Assembly: GCF_036231945.1 (NCBI RefSeq)
Contig: NZ_CP109599.1
Location: forward strand, 5,111,501-5,175,500
Direction of reading: 5' to 3'
DNA from: Streptomyces sp. NBC_01429
Lineage (GTDB): Bacteria; Actinomycetota; Actinomycetes; Streptomycetales; Streptomycetaceae
DNA length: 64,000 bases
Part shown: in pieces, positions 33,759 through 41,685 of the stretch
How positions within the stretch are numbered: the first letter of the stretch is position 1
How the letters are laid out: every line of letters starts with the position of its first letter
The notes under the pieces: model-generated
Seen by the model: only the letters and a program-made list of their open reading frames with translations
What the model was told of the DNA's origin: nothing
The model's database searches: none
Position numbers and translations under genes: made by a program

Positions 33759-35372
33759 ATGGGCGGGACACCGCGCACGCTCAACGAACTGGCCGGCCGG
33801 GCCGGGACGTGGCTGGGCCTGCCCGGCACCGTCCCCGAGCGGCACACCGCGGCCGTCGTCGCCGACCGGTTCGAACGGATCACCTGGCGCGACACCTACG
33901 AGCAGTCGGCCGGCCTGCGCGAGCTGGCCGAGGAGCTGAACGAGCGCTACGAGTGCGCCACCGACCTCCTCACCGACGCGTTCCTGGCCGCCTACAAGGT
34001 CGGCCCGCGATTGCGCGAGCGCGCGGAGATGGACCCCGCCCGGCTGCTCAACCACCAGGTCGTCACCTCACTGATGGAGTCGGCGGAGTTCGCCGAGCTG
34101 CGCCGGGAGACGGCCGGCGACCCCTATGCCGCCGCCATGGCCGTACTCGCCCAGGCCGCCGCGCTGCGCCGGATGCTGGAGCGCTCCGGGGACGCCCGGG
34201 AACAGGCCGAGCGGGCGAAGAAGGCCCAGCGGGACGCCGAAGGCGCCGCGACCGCCGTGGGCGAGGCGCTCCAGCAGGCCGCCGACGAGGCCGACGAGAA
34301 CGGCACCGTGCCGGCCCCGGCCGCCGACGCCGTACACAAGGCCGTCGAGGCCGCCGAGGCCGCCGCGCGGCAGGCCACCCGGGCCGCCGCGCAGGCCCTC
34401 GCGGTGGCGGCGGCCCCCGGTACCGGCGCCGACGCGCGGAACGCGGCGGCGAAGGCCGCCGAGGGCGCCCGGCAGGAGGCCGCGCTGATGCGGGCCTGGG
34501 GCGTCGCTCCCGGCGAGCTGGAGCGGATGCCGTTCGAGCGGCGCGCCCGGCTCGCCGAGCGGCTGCGCACCAGCCGTCTCGCACGGTGGGCCGAACTGAT
34601 CGGCCGTTTCCGGCAGATGGCCAGCGGCGAGCGCGCCCGCAAGGTGGAGAACGTCACCGGGGAGCTGGTCGGCGTCACACTCGGCGACGACCTCTCCCGC
34701 CTCATCCCCTCCGAGCTGGCCAACCTCGGCCTGCCCGAGCTGCGCGCGGTGTTCGCCGCGCGCTACGCCGCCGGGGAGCTGATGCTCTACGACAGCCAGG
34801 GGGAGCGGTCCACCGGCCGGGGCGCCATCATCGCGTGCGTGGACACCTCGCACTCCATGTACGTGGCGGGGCCCGGCGGAGTCACCAGGGAGGCGTGGGC
34901 CAAGGCGTGCGCGCTGGCGCTGCTGGACCAGGCCCGCCACGCCGAGCGCGACTTCGTCGGCATCCTGTTCTCCGCCGCCGACAAGATCCAGGTCTTCCGC
35001 TTCCCGGCCGGCCGGCCCGCGGACATCGCCCGGGTGCTCGACTTCGCGGAGACCTTCCTCGGCGGCGGCACCAGCTACCAGACGCCGCTGTCAGCGGCCG
35101 GCGAGCTGCTGAGGGAGGAGTTCAACGACGCCGCCCGCGCGCGCGGCGACATCGTGATGATCACCGACGACGAGTGCGGCGTCACCGAGGAATGGATGCG
35201 CGGCTGGAACGACGCCAAGCACCTGCTGGGCTTCCGCGTCTTCGGCGTGGCCATCGACGCGCCGCGCGCCGCCGAGGCCGACTCGGTCCTGGACGTCCTG
35301 TGCGACAACCTCCGCTCCATCGAGGACCTCACCGACGTCCACGCCGCCGCCGACCTCTTCCGCGTGATCTGA
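33759..35372 (+). CDS. VWA domain protein (ViaA-like partner of MoxR)
   Basis: This 537-aa protein has an Ala/Glu-rich helical front half (about residues 130-240, coiled-coil like) and a C-terminal von Willebrand A domain. The MIDAS residues are visible: IIACVDTSHSM (DxSxS), GGGTSYQTPL (Thr) and MITDDECG (Asp). MoxR-VWA pairs are widespread and act together, as RavA-ViaA does in E. coli. The 57-nt gap after the ATPase gene contains a GGGAGACCACATC duplication. The stop codon lies inside a 22-bp tandem repeat. Confidence 0.88.
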   Translation: MGGTPRTLNELAGRAGTWLGLPGTVPERHTAAVVADRFERITWRDTYEQSAGLRELAEELNERYECATDLLTDAFLAAYKVGPRLRERAEMDPARLLNHQVVTSLMESAEFAELRRETAGDPYAAAMAVLAQAAALRRMLERSGDAREQAERAKKAQRDAEGAATAVGEALQQAADEADENGTVPAPAADAVHKAVEAAEAAARQATRAAAQALAVAAAPGTGADARNAAAKAAEGARQEAALMRAWGVAPGELERMPFERRARLAERLRTSRLARWAELIGRFRQMASGERARKVENVTGELVGVTLGDDLSRLIPSELANLGLPELRAVFAARYAAGELMLYDSQGERSTGRGAIIACVDTSHSMYVAGPGGVTREAWAKACALALLDQARHAERDFVGILFSAADKIQVFRFPAGRPADIARVLDFAETFLGGGTSYQTPLSAAGELLREEFNDAARARGDIVMITDDECGVTEEWMRGWNDAKHLLGFRVFGVAIDAPRAAEADSVLDVLCDNLRSIEDLTDVHAAADLFRVI

Positions 35373-35419
35373 CGCCAGCGTCCGCGTGATCTCACGCCAG
35401 CGTCCGCGTGATCCGACGG
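35359..35419 (+). repeat. 22-bp tandem repeat overlapping the VWA gene stop
   Basis: Two 22-nt copies (35359-35380 and 35381-35402, one difference) and a 17-nt partial copy begin inside the last codons and include the stop. In the second copy a TGA has become TCA. Confidence 0.85.
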
Positions 35420-35436
35420 GAGCTGCGGCAGGCGGG

Positions 35437-36849
35437 TCACAGCCGCGCGGCGGCCTTCTCCTCCAGCGGCAGCGACAGCGACCGGAGATCGAGATGGCGC
35501 CCCATCGCCAGGTAGCCCGCGTCGTTCGGGTGCAGATGATCGCCCGAGTCGTACGCCGGCCTGAGCCGGTCCGGCGCGTACGGGTCGCGGACCGCGCGGT
35601 CGAAGTCCACCACGTCGTCGAAGACCCGCCCCGCCCGGATCTCCGCGTTGACCCGCTCCCGTACGGACTCGGTGACCGGGTTGTACGCGTGGTACCCGCC
35701 GAACGGCGTCAGCGTCGAGCCGACGACCCGCAGCCCGCGCGCGTGCGCCTGCCGCGTCAGGTCCCTGAGCCCGGCGGTGATCCGCGCGGGGTCGGTCTCG
35801 CCGCGCAGAATGTCGTTGATGCCGAGGTCGATGACGACGGTCTTCGCGCCCGCCCGGTCCAGGACGTCGCGCTGGAAGCGCGAGACCCCGCTCGCGCCTC
35901 TGCCCAGCTCCAGCGAGCCCAGCAGGACACGGTTGCCGCCGATGCCCTCGTTGAGCACGCCGGTGTGCCGCTCGCGCAGCCGCCCGGCCAGGACGTCGGG
36001 CCAGCGCCGGTTCGTGTCGGCGCGCGAGCCGACCCCGTCGGTGATCGAGTCCCCGAAGGCCACGACGGCCCCGGGCGCGCGGCGGTTGAGGACGTCGACC
36101 GCGGTGAGATAGCGCCAGACCTTGGCCTGCTCGGTGTACGCGGTGCCGTCGAGGTCCTCCGTCCGGTCACCGAGGGCGAGGTACGAGGTCTGGACGGCGT
36201 GCCGGTGATACGTGACGGGGCCGCCGGACGCCGGGGTGTAGAGCGTCACCAGCAGATCACCCGCGTACGGCACGGCCAGCGGCACCGGATCGCTGACGAT
36301 CCGGCCGCCCGGCGGGATCGTCACGGCCGCCCGCTGCCCGAACAGCAGCTGACGCATGCTCCCGGGCACCGCTTCGGCGCTGCTCCCGCCGGTACCGCCG
36401 CCCCGGCCGACCGCGACCGAGGCGTGGCCTATCAGCAGCGGGGTGGGGCTGTAGAGGTTCGAGAGGGTGACCCGGACGCTGGTGCCGCCGATGCTGGTGT
36501 GCACGACGTTACGGATGGTGCGCCCCGGGAACCCGTTCGGCGCCCCCGGCTCGGCCCCGGCGGGGGCGGCGGCCCAGGTGCCGGTCCAGGTGTCGGCGGA
36601 GGCGGGCGCGGCTTTGCCCACGGGGGTACGGGCCTGGGCGCCGCTGCCGCTGCTCCCCGTACCCGTACCCGTACCCGTACCCGTACCCGTACCCGTACCC
36701 GTCCGTGCTCCTGAGCCCGTACCCGTACCGGTACTCGTACTGGCGCCCGTACTCGTCCCCGCGCCGAATCCGGCGATGATGGCGCCGCACACCAGCACCA
36801 CCACCCCGACGAGCGCTCCGAGCAGGGCGAATCCGCGATATCTGGTCAT
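35437..36849 (-). CDS. secreted SGNH/GDSL hydrolase
   Basis: This is an exported esterase/lipase-type hydrolase of about 470 aa. An N-terminal signal anchor (FALLGALVGVVVLVCGAIIAG) is followed by a Thr-Ser-Gly linker with a (TG)7-type run from a perfect hexamer repeat. The SGNH domain has VAFGDSITDG (nucleophile Ser), GIGGNRVL, DLGINDIL and DSGDHLHPNDAGY (Asp/His). The N-terminal beta region (TGTWAAAPAG...RNVVHTSIGGTSVRVTLSN) is typical of the actinobacterial members acting on esters of wall polymers or lipids. The ATG at 36849 is chosen because the signal follows at once. Confidence 0.92.
   Translation of the reverse strand: MTRYRGFALLGALVGVVVLVCGAIIAGFGAGTSTGASTSTGTGTGSGARTGTGTGTGTGTGTGTGSSGSGAQARTPVGKAAPASADTWTGTWAAAPAGAEPGAPNGFPGRTIRNVVHTSIGGTSVRVTLSNLYSPTPLLIGHASVAVGRGGGTGGSSAEAVPGSMRQLLFGQRAAVTIPPGGRIVSDPVPLAVPYAGDLLVTLYTPASGGPVTYHRHAVQTSYLALGDRTEDLDGTAYTEQAKVWRYLTAVDVLNRRAPGAVVAFGDSITDGVGSRADTNRRWPDVLAGRLRERHTGVLNEGIGGNRVLLGSLELGRGASGVSRFQRDVLDRAGAKTVVIDLGINDILRGETDPARITAGLRDLTRQAHARGLRVVGSTLTPFGGYHAYNPVTESVRERVNAEIRAGRVFDDVVDFDRAVRDPYAPDRLRPAYDSGDHLHPNDAGYLAMGRHLDLRSLSLPLEEKAAARL
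36659..36700 (-). repeat. in-frame hexanucleotide repeat (GTACCC)7
   Basis: Seven perfect GTACCC copies on the plus strand encode a Thr-Gly run in the linker of the SGNH hydrolase. Diverged copies continue on both sides. Copy-number change would alter linker length by two residues per unit without shifting the frame. Confidence 0.95.
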
Positions 36850-36958
36850 GGGTCCTGGTTCCCCCTCATACCTCTGTACAGAAGACATCATCCGGCATGG
36901 CGCGGGAACTCGACGGGCGCCCCGGGAGTACGACAGACGGAAACCCCGGGCAGGGACA

Positions 36959-38527
36959 ATGCGTACGGATGGGATGCGGCGTGCGGCGCGGTATGTACGC
37001 GGACGGGCGGAACGAACGGTGGAGCGGATGGAACGTACGGATCCGGACAGAGCGGCGGACAACGGGGACAGGGACGGCGACGGCGACAGCACGCCGGAGG
37101 GGCCCCCGGAGAAGGCGCGCGCCCGGGAAGACGCTCTCGGGGGGAAAGACGTTCCCGCCGGCGGGGCAGTCGGCGCGGCAGTCGGCGGGGCAGCCGACGA
37201 GACTGCCGACGGGGCTGTCGCCGACAAGAACGCGGCCGGGAAACCGGCCCCGCGCGGCCTCGGGTCCTTCTCGTACACGGCCGCCGACGAGGAGAAGTTC
37301 CGCGGCGTCCGCCGGATGAAGACCACCGCCACCGGGCTGCTCGTCCTGGTCGCCGTGATCTACGTCCTCGCCACCTGGGCGAAGAACTCCGGCGCGGGCG
37401 GCTGGGCCGGCTATGTCGCGGCGGCGGCCGAGGCGGGGATGGTCGGCGCGCTGGCCGACTGGTTCGCGGTGACGGCGCTGTTCCGGCGCCCGCTCGGCCT
37501 GCCCATCCCGCACACCGCGATCATCGCGAACAAGAAGGACCAGCTCGGCGCCTCCCTCGGCACGTTCGTCGGCGAGAACTTCCTCTCGGCCGCCGTCGTA
37601 CGCGACCGGCTGCGCGTCCTCGGCATCGGCCGCAGGCTCGGTACGTGGCTCGCGGAACCCGCCCACGCCGACCGCGTCACCGCCGAACTCGCCACCGCGC
37701 TGCGCGGCGCGCTGACCGTCCTGCGCGACTCCGACGTCCAGGCGGTGGTCGGTGAGGCGATCACCCGCCGCGCCGACGCGGTGGAGGTCGCCCCCGGCAT
37801 CGGCAAGACCCTCGAAAAGGTCGTCTCCGACGGCGCCCACCACCGCGCCGTCGACCTGATCTGCGCCCGCGCGCACGACTGGCTGGTCGAACACGGCGAC
37901 TCGGTCATGGACGCCGTCCAGGGCGGCGCCCCCGGCTGGACGCCGCGCTTCGTCGACCGGAGGATCGGCGACCGCGTCTACAAGGAGCTGCTGCGCTTCA
38001 TCACCGAGATGCGCGACATGCCCGCCCACCCGGCGCGCGGCGCCATCGACCGCTTCCTGCGCGACTTCGCCACCGACCTCCAGTCGGACACGGACACCCG
38101 CGCGCGGGTCGAGCGGCTGAAGTCGGAGCTGCTGGCCCGCCCCGAGGTGCAGGACATCATCGCCTCCGCCTGGTCCTCCGTACGCGCCATGATCATGTCG
38201 GCGGCCGAGGACGACCGCAGCGAACTGCGTCTGCGGGCCCGCGCCTCGCTGCTGTCGCTGGGTTCGCGGCTGGCGACGGACGAGCGGCTCCAGGGGAAGC
38301 TGGACGGCTGGGTCGAGGAGGCGGCGGCGTATGTCGTGTCCACGTACCGGGGCGAGATCACCTCGCTGATCTCGGACACGGTGGCGGGCTGGGACGCGGA
38401 CGACACCTCGAAGAAGATCGAGGCGCACATCGGCCGCGACCTTCAGTTCATCCGGATCAACGGCACGGTGGTCGGCGCGCTGGCGGGCCTGCTGATCTAT
38501 ACGGTGTCGCACGCGCTGGGCGGCTGA
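36959..38527 (+). CDS. DUF445 membrane protein
   Basis: This protein of about 522 aa has a disordered charged N-terminus, a first membrane helix (TTATGLLVLVAVIYVLATWA) and the DUF445 domain with GMVGALADWFAVTALFRRPLGLPIPHTAIIANKKDQLG. It has long amphipathic helices and a closing C-terminal helix (GTVVGALAGLLIYTVSHALGG). Family members are envelope proteins of unknown function. Start choice is uncertain: ATG 36959 has a partial site (CAGGGACA), while ATG 37028 has GGAGCGG directly before it. It is divergent from the SGNH gene. Confidence 0.82.
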   Translation: MRTDGMRRAARYVRGRAERTVERMERTDPDRAADNGDRDGDGDSTPEGPPEKARAREDALGGKDVPAGGAVGAAVGGAADETADGAVADKNAAGKPAPRGLGSFSYTAADEEKFRGVRRMKTTATGLLVLVAVIYVLATWAKNSGAGGWAGYVAAAAEAGMVGALADWFAVTALFRRPLGLPIPHTAIIANKKDQLGASLGTFVGENFLSAAVVRDRLRVLGIGRRLGTWLAEPAHADRVTAELATALRGALTVLRDSDVQAVVGEAITRRADAVEVAPGIGKTLEKVVSDGAHHRAVDLICARAHDWLVEHGDSVMDAVQGGAPGWTPRFVDRRIGDRVYKELLRFITEMRDMPAHPARGAIDRFLRDFATDLQSDTDTRARVERLKSELLARPEVQDIIASAWSSVRAMIMSAAEDDRSELRLRARASLLSLGSRLATDERLQGKLDGWVEEAAAYVVSTYRGEITSLISDTVAGWDADDTSKKIEAHIGRDLQFIRINGTVVGALAGLLIYTVSHALGG

Positions 38528-38566
38528 CGCTCCGGACGGCTGATGCTCCGGGCGCCCAAAAGATTG

Positions 38567-38609
38567 CTGGGCGCGTGACGCGGACCCTGTCGTCCGTTCA
38601 CGCGCCCAG
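38567..38609 (+). terminator. terminator of the DUF445 gene
   Basis: CTGGGCGCGTGA pairs with TCACGCGCCCAG, continuing inward with GCGGAC/GTCCGT around a 6-nt loop: about 18 bp with one unpaired base. It starts 40 nt after the stop. Confidence 0.8.
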
Positions 38610-38698
38610 CCACCATGGGGGAGTTGCTCTTGAATACGGAAGGCGTGCCGGGAGTGTTCAACAGGCGCGAAACTTATTTCTCCAGCCTGTCCGCCGGC

Positions 38699-38790
38699 AC
38701 GCCCCGACGCCCCGGAGTCACGCCCCGATGGGCTGGAGCCACGCCCCGATGGGCTGGAGTCACGCCCCGGCGGTCCGGAGTCACGCCCCC
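38699..38790. repeat. 21-bp tandem repeat between convergent genes
   Basis: About four copies of GGAGTCACGCCCCGATGGGCT (38714-38734, 38735-38755, 38756-38776 and a partial from 38777) with a degenerate lead-in. The last copy overlaps the 3' end of the membrane-protein gene. The unit is a multiple of three, but no coding frame through it is convincing. Confidence 0.85.
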
Positions 38791-39095
38791 GCGCGGCGGG
38801 TGACGGCCCAGGACGCGACGGCCACCCCGCCCGCCACAGCGAACACCGCGGGCCACGCGCCGACCTTCTTCGCCAGCGGATGCGATCCGGCGAAGGCGGC
38901 GAGGTACGCGGCGCTCAGCCCGACGGCCGCCTTCGTCCCGCCCGTACGGTGCCACTCGTACACGGCCACGGCGCCCGCGCCGGCCAGCGCGACCCCGCCG
39001 AGGGGCCGCTTCTTCGTCCAGCGGGCGATCCCGTAACCGCCGATGATGCCGCCCGCCGCCACGGCCGTAGCGGGGATCTTCGTTGCGGCTGTCAC
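38781..39095 (-). CDS. small multi-helix membrane protein, unknown function
   Basis: This protein of about 104 aa has three to four short hydrophobic segments: PATAVAAGGIIGGYGIARW, GGVALAGAGAVAVYEW, KAAVGLSAAYLAAFAG and AWPAVFAVAGGVAVASWAV, separated by basic turns (WTKKRP, HRTGGTK). The GTG at 39095 has AGGGGTGG a few bases upstream; other GTG codons lie just before it. I do not recognise the family. The AT-leaning 200-nt gap upstream (39096-39294) is the shared promoter region with the next, divergent gene. Confidence 0.65.
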   Translation of the reverse strand: MTAATKIPATAVAAGGIIGGYGIARWTKKRPLGGVALAGAGAVAVYEWHRTGGTKAAVGLSAAYLAAFAGSHPLAKKVGAWPAVFAVAGGVAVASWAVTRRAGA

Positions 39096-39294
39096 CTGTG
39101 CCACCCCTGTCACTTCTGCCACCTCTGTCCTCTTTGATGTCTTTCGAGGTTCTTTGTCGACCGAGCCTAACGAGCGCCTTCGGCCATGCCCCGCGCGGTA
39201 TCCGGTCTCCCGCGAACGCAGCTGAGGACACAAGAGATTGTCACGGCCGGTGCGGATGTGTCCGTTTCCGGCGAGGGGTGGGCACGAACTCCCC

Positions 39295-40302
39295 ATGATC
39301 CGAAAGACCGCCGCCGACGCGGCCATTGAACAGCTCTCCGTCACGCGGATGCGGCTGGCGACCTCCCGCCAACTGCGGGCCGCCGGCCTCTCGTCCAGCA
39401 CCGTGGCCCGCCGGTGCCGGCCGGGCGGTCCCTGGCAGCGCCCGCTGCCGGGGGTGGTCCTGATACAGACAGGAGACGCGACCGCGCGGCAACGGCTGCT
39501 GGCGGCGGTGCTGTACGGGGATACGGGCGCGGGCGGCGAACGAGACGTCGACAGCCCCTCCTCAGGTCTCCCGAGGTCCGCGCTGACGGGCGAGGCGGCG
39601 CTGTCGCTGTACGGGGTACGCGGGGCGGGTGGCGAGCGCGCCGATGTCCTGGTCGACGCCCGGCGTGGCCTGCGCGACAGGTCGTACGTCCGCGTGCGCC
39701 GTACCAACCGCTGGCCGCCCACCCTGCTGGTCGACGGCATCCCCTGCGTACGCCCGGTCCGCGCGGCCTCCGACTTCGCGGCCCACGAACCGTCGCTGGA
39801 GCGCGTCCGCGCGATCCTCGCGGCCACCGTCCAGAAGTGTCCCTGCCACCCGGAGGACCTCCGTGCCGAACTCCGCGCCTCCCACGCTCTGCGCAACCCG
39901 GCCGTACGGGCGGTCCTGGACGAACTCCGCGCGGGTATCCAGTCCATCGCGGAAGGGCAGGCCCGCGACACCCTGCGTGCCGCAGGCGTCCCCGACGCCC
40001 TCTGGAACCCGACGCTCCTCACCTCCACGGGCACCTTCCTCGCCCGCCCGGACGCCTACTGGGCGTTCGCGGGGGTGGCTCTGGAGATCGACTCGGAACA
40101 GTTCCACCGGGGCGTCGCCGAATACCGCTCCACCCTGCGCCGCCGCCTCCGTATGGAGGCCCACGGCATCGACGTGGTCAGCGCCGTCCCCGCCCTGGTC
40201 CGCGACCACCCCCAGGAGTTGGTCAGGGCGGTCATGGCCAAACTCCGTCAGGCCAAGGCCCGCCCGGACCGCCCGGACGTCATCATCCGCCCGTACCGAT
40301 AG
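39295..40302 (+). CDS. AbiEi-like winged-helix protein with DUF559-like C-terminus
   Basis: This 335-aa protein has an N-terminal helix-turn-helix of the AbiEi antitoxin type (RLATSRQLRAAGLSSSTVARRC followed by WQRPLPGVVLIQTG). The C-terminal part (GVALEIDSEQFHRGVAEYRSTLRRRLRMEAHGIDVV) resembles the DUF559/Vsr-like PD-(D/E)XK fold. Such proteins are common in actinobacteria and are often annotated as type IV toxin-antitoxin components, yet no AbiEii toxin lies nearby. The ATG at 39295 lacks a good ribosome site; an upstream TTG at 39238 keeps the frame open. Its end overlaps the next, convergent gene by 20 nt. Confidence 0.65.
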   Translation: MIRKTAADAAIEQLSVTRMRLATSRQLRAAGLSSSTVARRCRPGGPWQRPLPGVVLIQTGDATARQRLLAAVLYGDTGAGGERDVDSPSSGLPRSALTGEAALSLYGVRGAGGERADVLVDARRGLRDRSYVRVRRTNRWPPTLLVDGIPCVRPVRAASDFAAHEPSLERVRAILAATVQKCPCHPEDLRAELRASHALRNPAVRAVLDELRAGIQSIAEGQARDTLRAAGVPDALWNPTLLTSTGTFLARPDAYWAFAGVALEIDSEQFHRGVAEYRSTLRRRLRMEAHGIDVVSAVPALVRDHPQELVRAVMAKLRQAKARPDRPDVIIRPYR

Positions 40303-41194
40303 CGCGAGAGCGGAAGGGAGCTGGGCCAGTTGGGGAAGCGGCGGCCCGCGCCTCGGCGGCCCGCGCCCGAACCCGGTCCGGCGCCAGCGCCCCGGCGCTC
40401 CGTACGGGCGCGGGCTCACCCCGGCAGGCCCCGCACTCGCCGCCCACCAGGGCTTCGGCCCGACCGGGAGCCCGGCACTTGGCGCACTCCACGATCCGAG
40501 AAGGCGCCCGCACGAACACCTCCGGAGCCGCCGCGGGCCAGGGCGGCAGCTTGGCGGTGAGCCGCGCGCGGACGAGCCCGGCCGGATGATGAATGGGCGA
40601 GGGCAGCCCGTAGCTGAGAGAACGCAGCACATCCTCCTCACCGGCACCGCGCGCGAACCACTCGGCGGCCAGCGGCTCCAGGGCGGCACACTCGGCGGCG
40701 GACAACGACAGAACGGGACACCGGCGCCCGAGGGAGGCGAGCAGGGAATACCCCCGGGACCGCTCGGGCAGCCGCGCCGGAACAGAAGCGGGAACCGGCT
40801 CACCCTCATCGGCGCCCACACCCCATTCGGCATCCTCCCGGGCGGCCCGGGAGAACCACGTACGAGTGACCCACCGAGCACCGTGCGGCCCGACGACATG
40901 TTCCCGCTTCCGGAACAGATGCCCGGCGCGCTGAAGGAAGTTGAGGGCGGTACGCAGGGCGCACTGGCCGTAATCCATCACCTTGGCCAGGGCCTTCACC
41001 GAAATATCGGCACCGTCCGGCAGCCGGTCGATGAACGAGGCGATGGCCGCCTCGCGCCCGGGCAGGAGCGCGAAGTCATCGGCGGAAGGAGCCGGTTGCC
41101 CGGCCAAGGAGCGCTTGCCGAACCCGGCGCGGGCCATGGGATGGGGAGCAGCGTGCGCGGGGCGCGGAGCATCACTAAACTGGCTGTCAGCCAT
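40283..41194 (-). CDS. helix-turn-helix protein with C-terminal zinc-ribbon-like motif
   Basis: This 303-aa protein has a winged-helix region (IASFIDRLPDGADISVKALAKVMDYGQCALRTALNFLQRAGHL), a wing with WVTRTWFSR, and a C-terminal CAKC...CGAC pair that could hold zinc. It resembles a Streptomyces family of MarR-like DNA-binding proteins of unknown target. The 278-nt gap upstream of its start contains a G-quadruplex-type motif. It converges on the AbiEi-like gene. Confidence 0.7.
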   Translation of the reverse strand: MADSQFSDAPRPAHAAPHPMARAGFGKRSLAGQPAPSADDFALLPGREAAIASFIDRLPDGADISVKALAKVMDYGQCALRTALNFLQRAGHLFRKREHVVGPHGARWVTRTWFSRAAREDAEWGVGADEGEPVPASVPARLPERSRGYSLLASLGRRCPVLSLSAAECAALEPLAAEWFARGAGEEDVLRSLSYGLPSPIHHPAGLVRARLTAKLPPWPAAAPEVFVRAPSRIVECAKCRAPGRAEALVGGECGACRGEPAPVRSAGALAPDRVRARAAEARAAASPTGPAPFRSRAIGTGG

Positions 41195-41342
41195 GAGGGA
41201 TCGCTCTTTTCGATCTCGTGTGGTCAGGCCCTCGCCAGGTGCTCCAACACCGGCGGGGGCTGTTTACGTCCGAGGGGCACGCTAAACCGCAGTCACCCTA
41301 AGTCGCAAGCCGAACGCGAAAAGTCAACCCCCGTCCCCTCGC

Positions 41343-41365
41343 GGGAGGTAGGGAGGGTGGGTGGG
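41343..41365 (+). other. G-quadruplex-type motif
   Basis: GGGAGGGTGGGTGGG (41351-41365) has four G3 runs with single-base loops; a fifth run lies at 41343-41345. The rest of the gap 41195-41472 turns C-rich on the plus strand, so the minus strand, which is the transcript of the DUF397 gene 3' end, is full of G runs. Confidence 0.75.
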
Positions 41366-41472
41366 AAACAAGAACCAACCACTCCAACAAACAGAGCTCG
41401 CCCCCCGAAGCTCAACCCCCAAGCACCCAAAGCCCCCCAACGCCCCAGCTCACAACCTCCCCCACACCCAAC

Positions 41473-41685
41473 TCACCCCCCAAGCCCCGAGCCCCGAACC
41501 GCCCCCACGAACCCGTCCCAACTGGGCTGCCGAAAGACGAGTCGGGGTCCGTCGGCGTTCTTCGAGTCACGTATGGCCGTCGAGCCGGGCAGGCGCGCGG
41601 CTTCGACGCACTCCGTGGTGTTGCCGCCGCTGTAGGACGACTTGAACCACTCAAGAGAGTCTGTGGACCGGACCACCGCAACCAT
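41473..41685 (-). CDS. DUF397 protein
   Basis: This 70-aa protein has the DUF397 pattern: LEWFKSSYSGGNTTECVEAARL, AIRDSKNADGPRLVF and WDGFVGAVR. These small proteins pair with XRE regulators in Streptomyces and appear to modulate them, comparable to the WhiJ-type loci that repress development. The start ATG overlaps the XRE stop by one base, so translation is coupled. An upstream in-frame ATG at 41739 would extend into the XRE gene and is rejected. Confidence 0.88.
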   Translation of the reverse strand: MVAVVRSTDSLEWFKSSYSGGNTTECVEAARLPGSTAIRDSKNADGPRLVFRQPSWDGFVGAVRGSGLGG

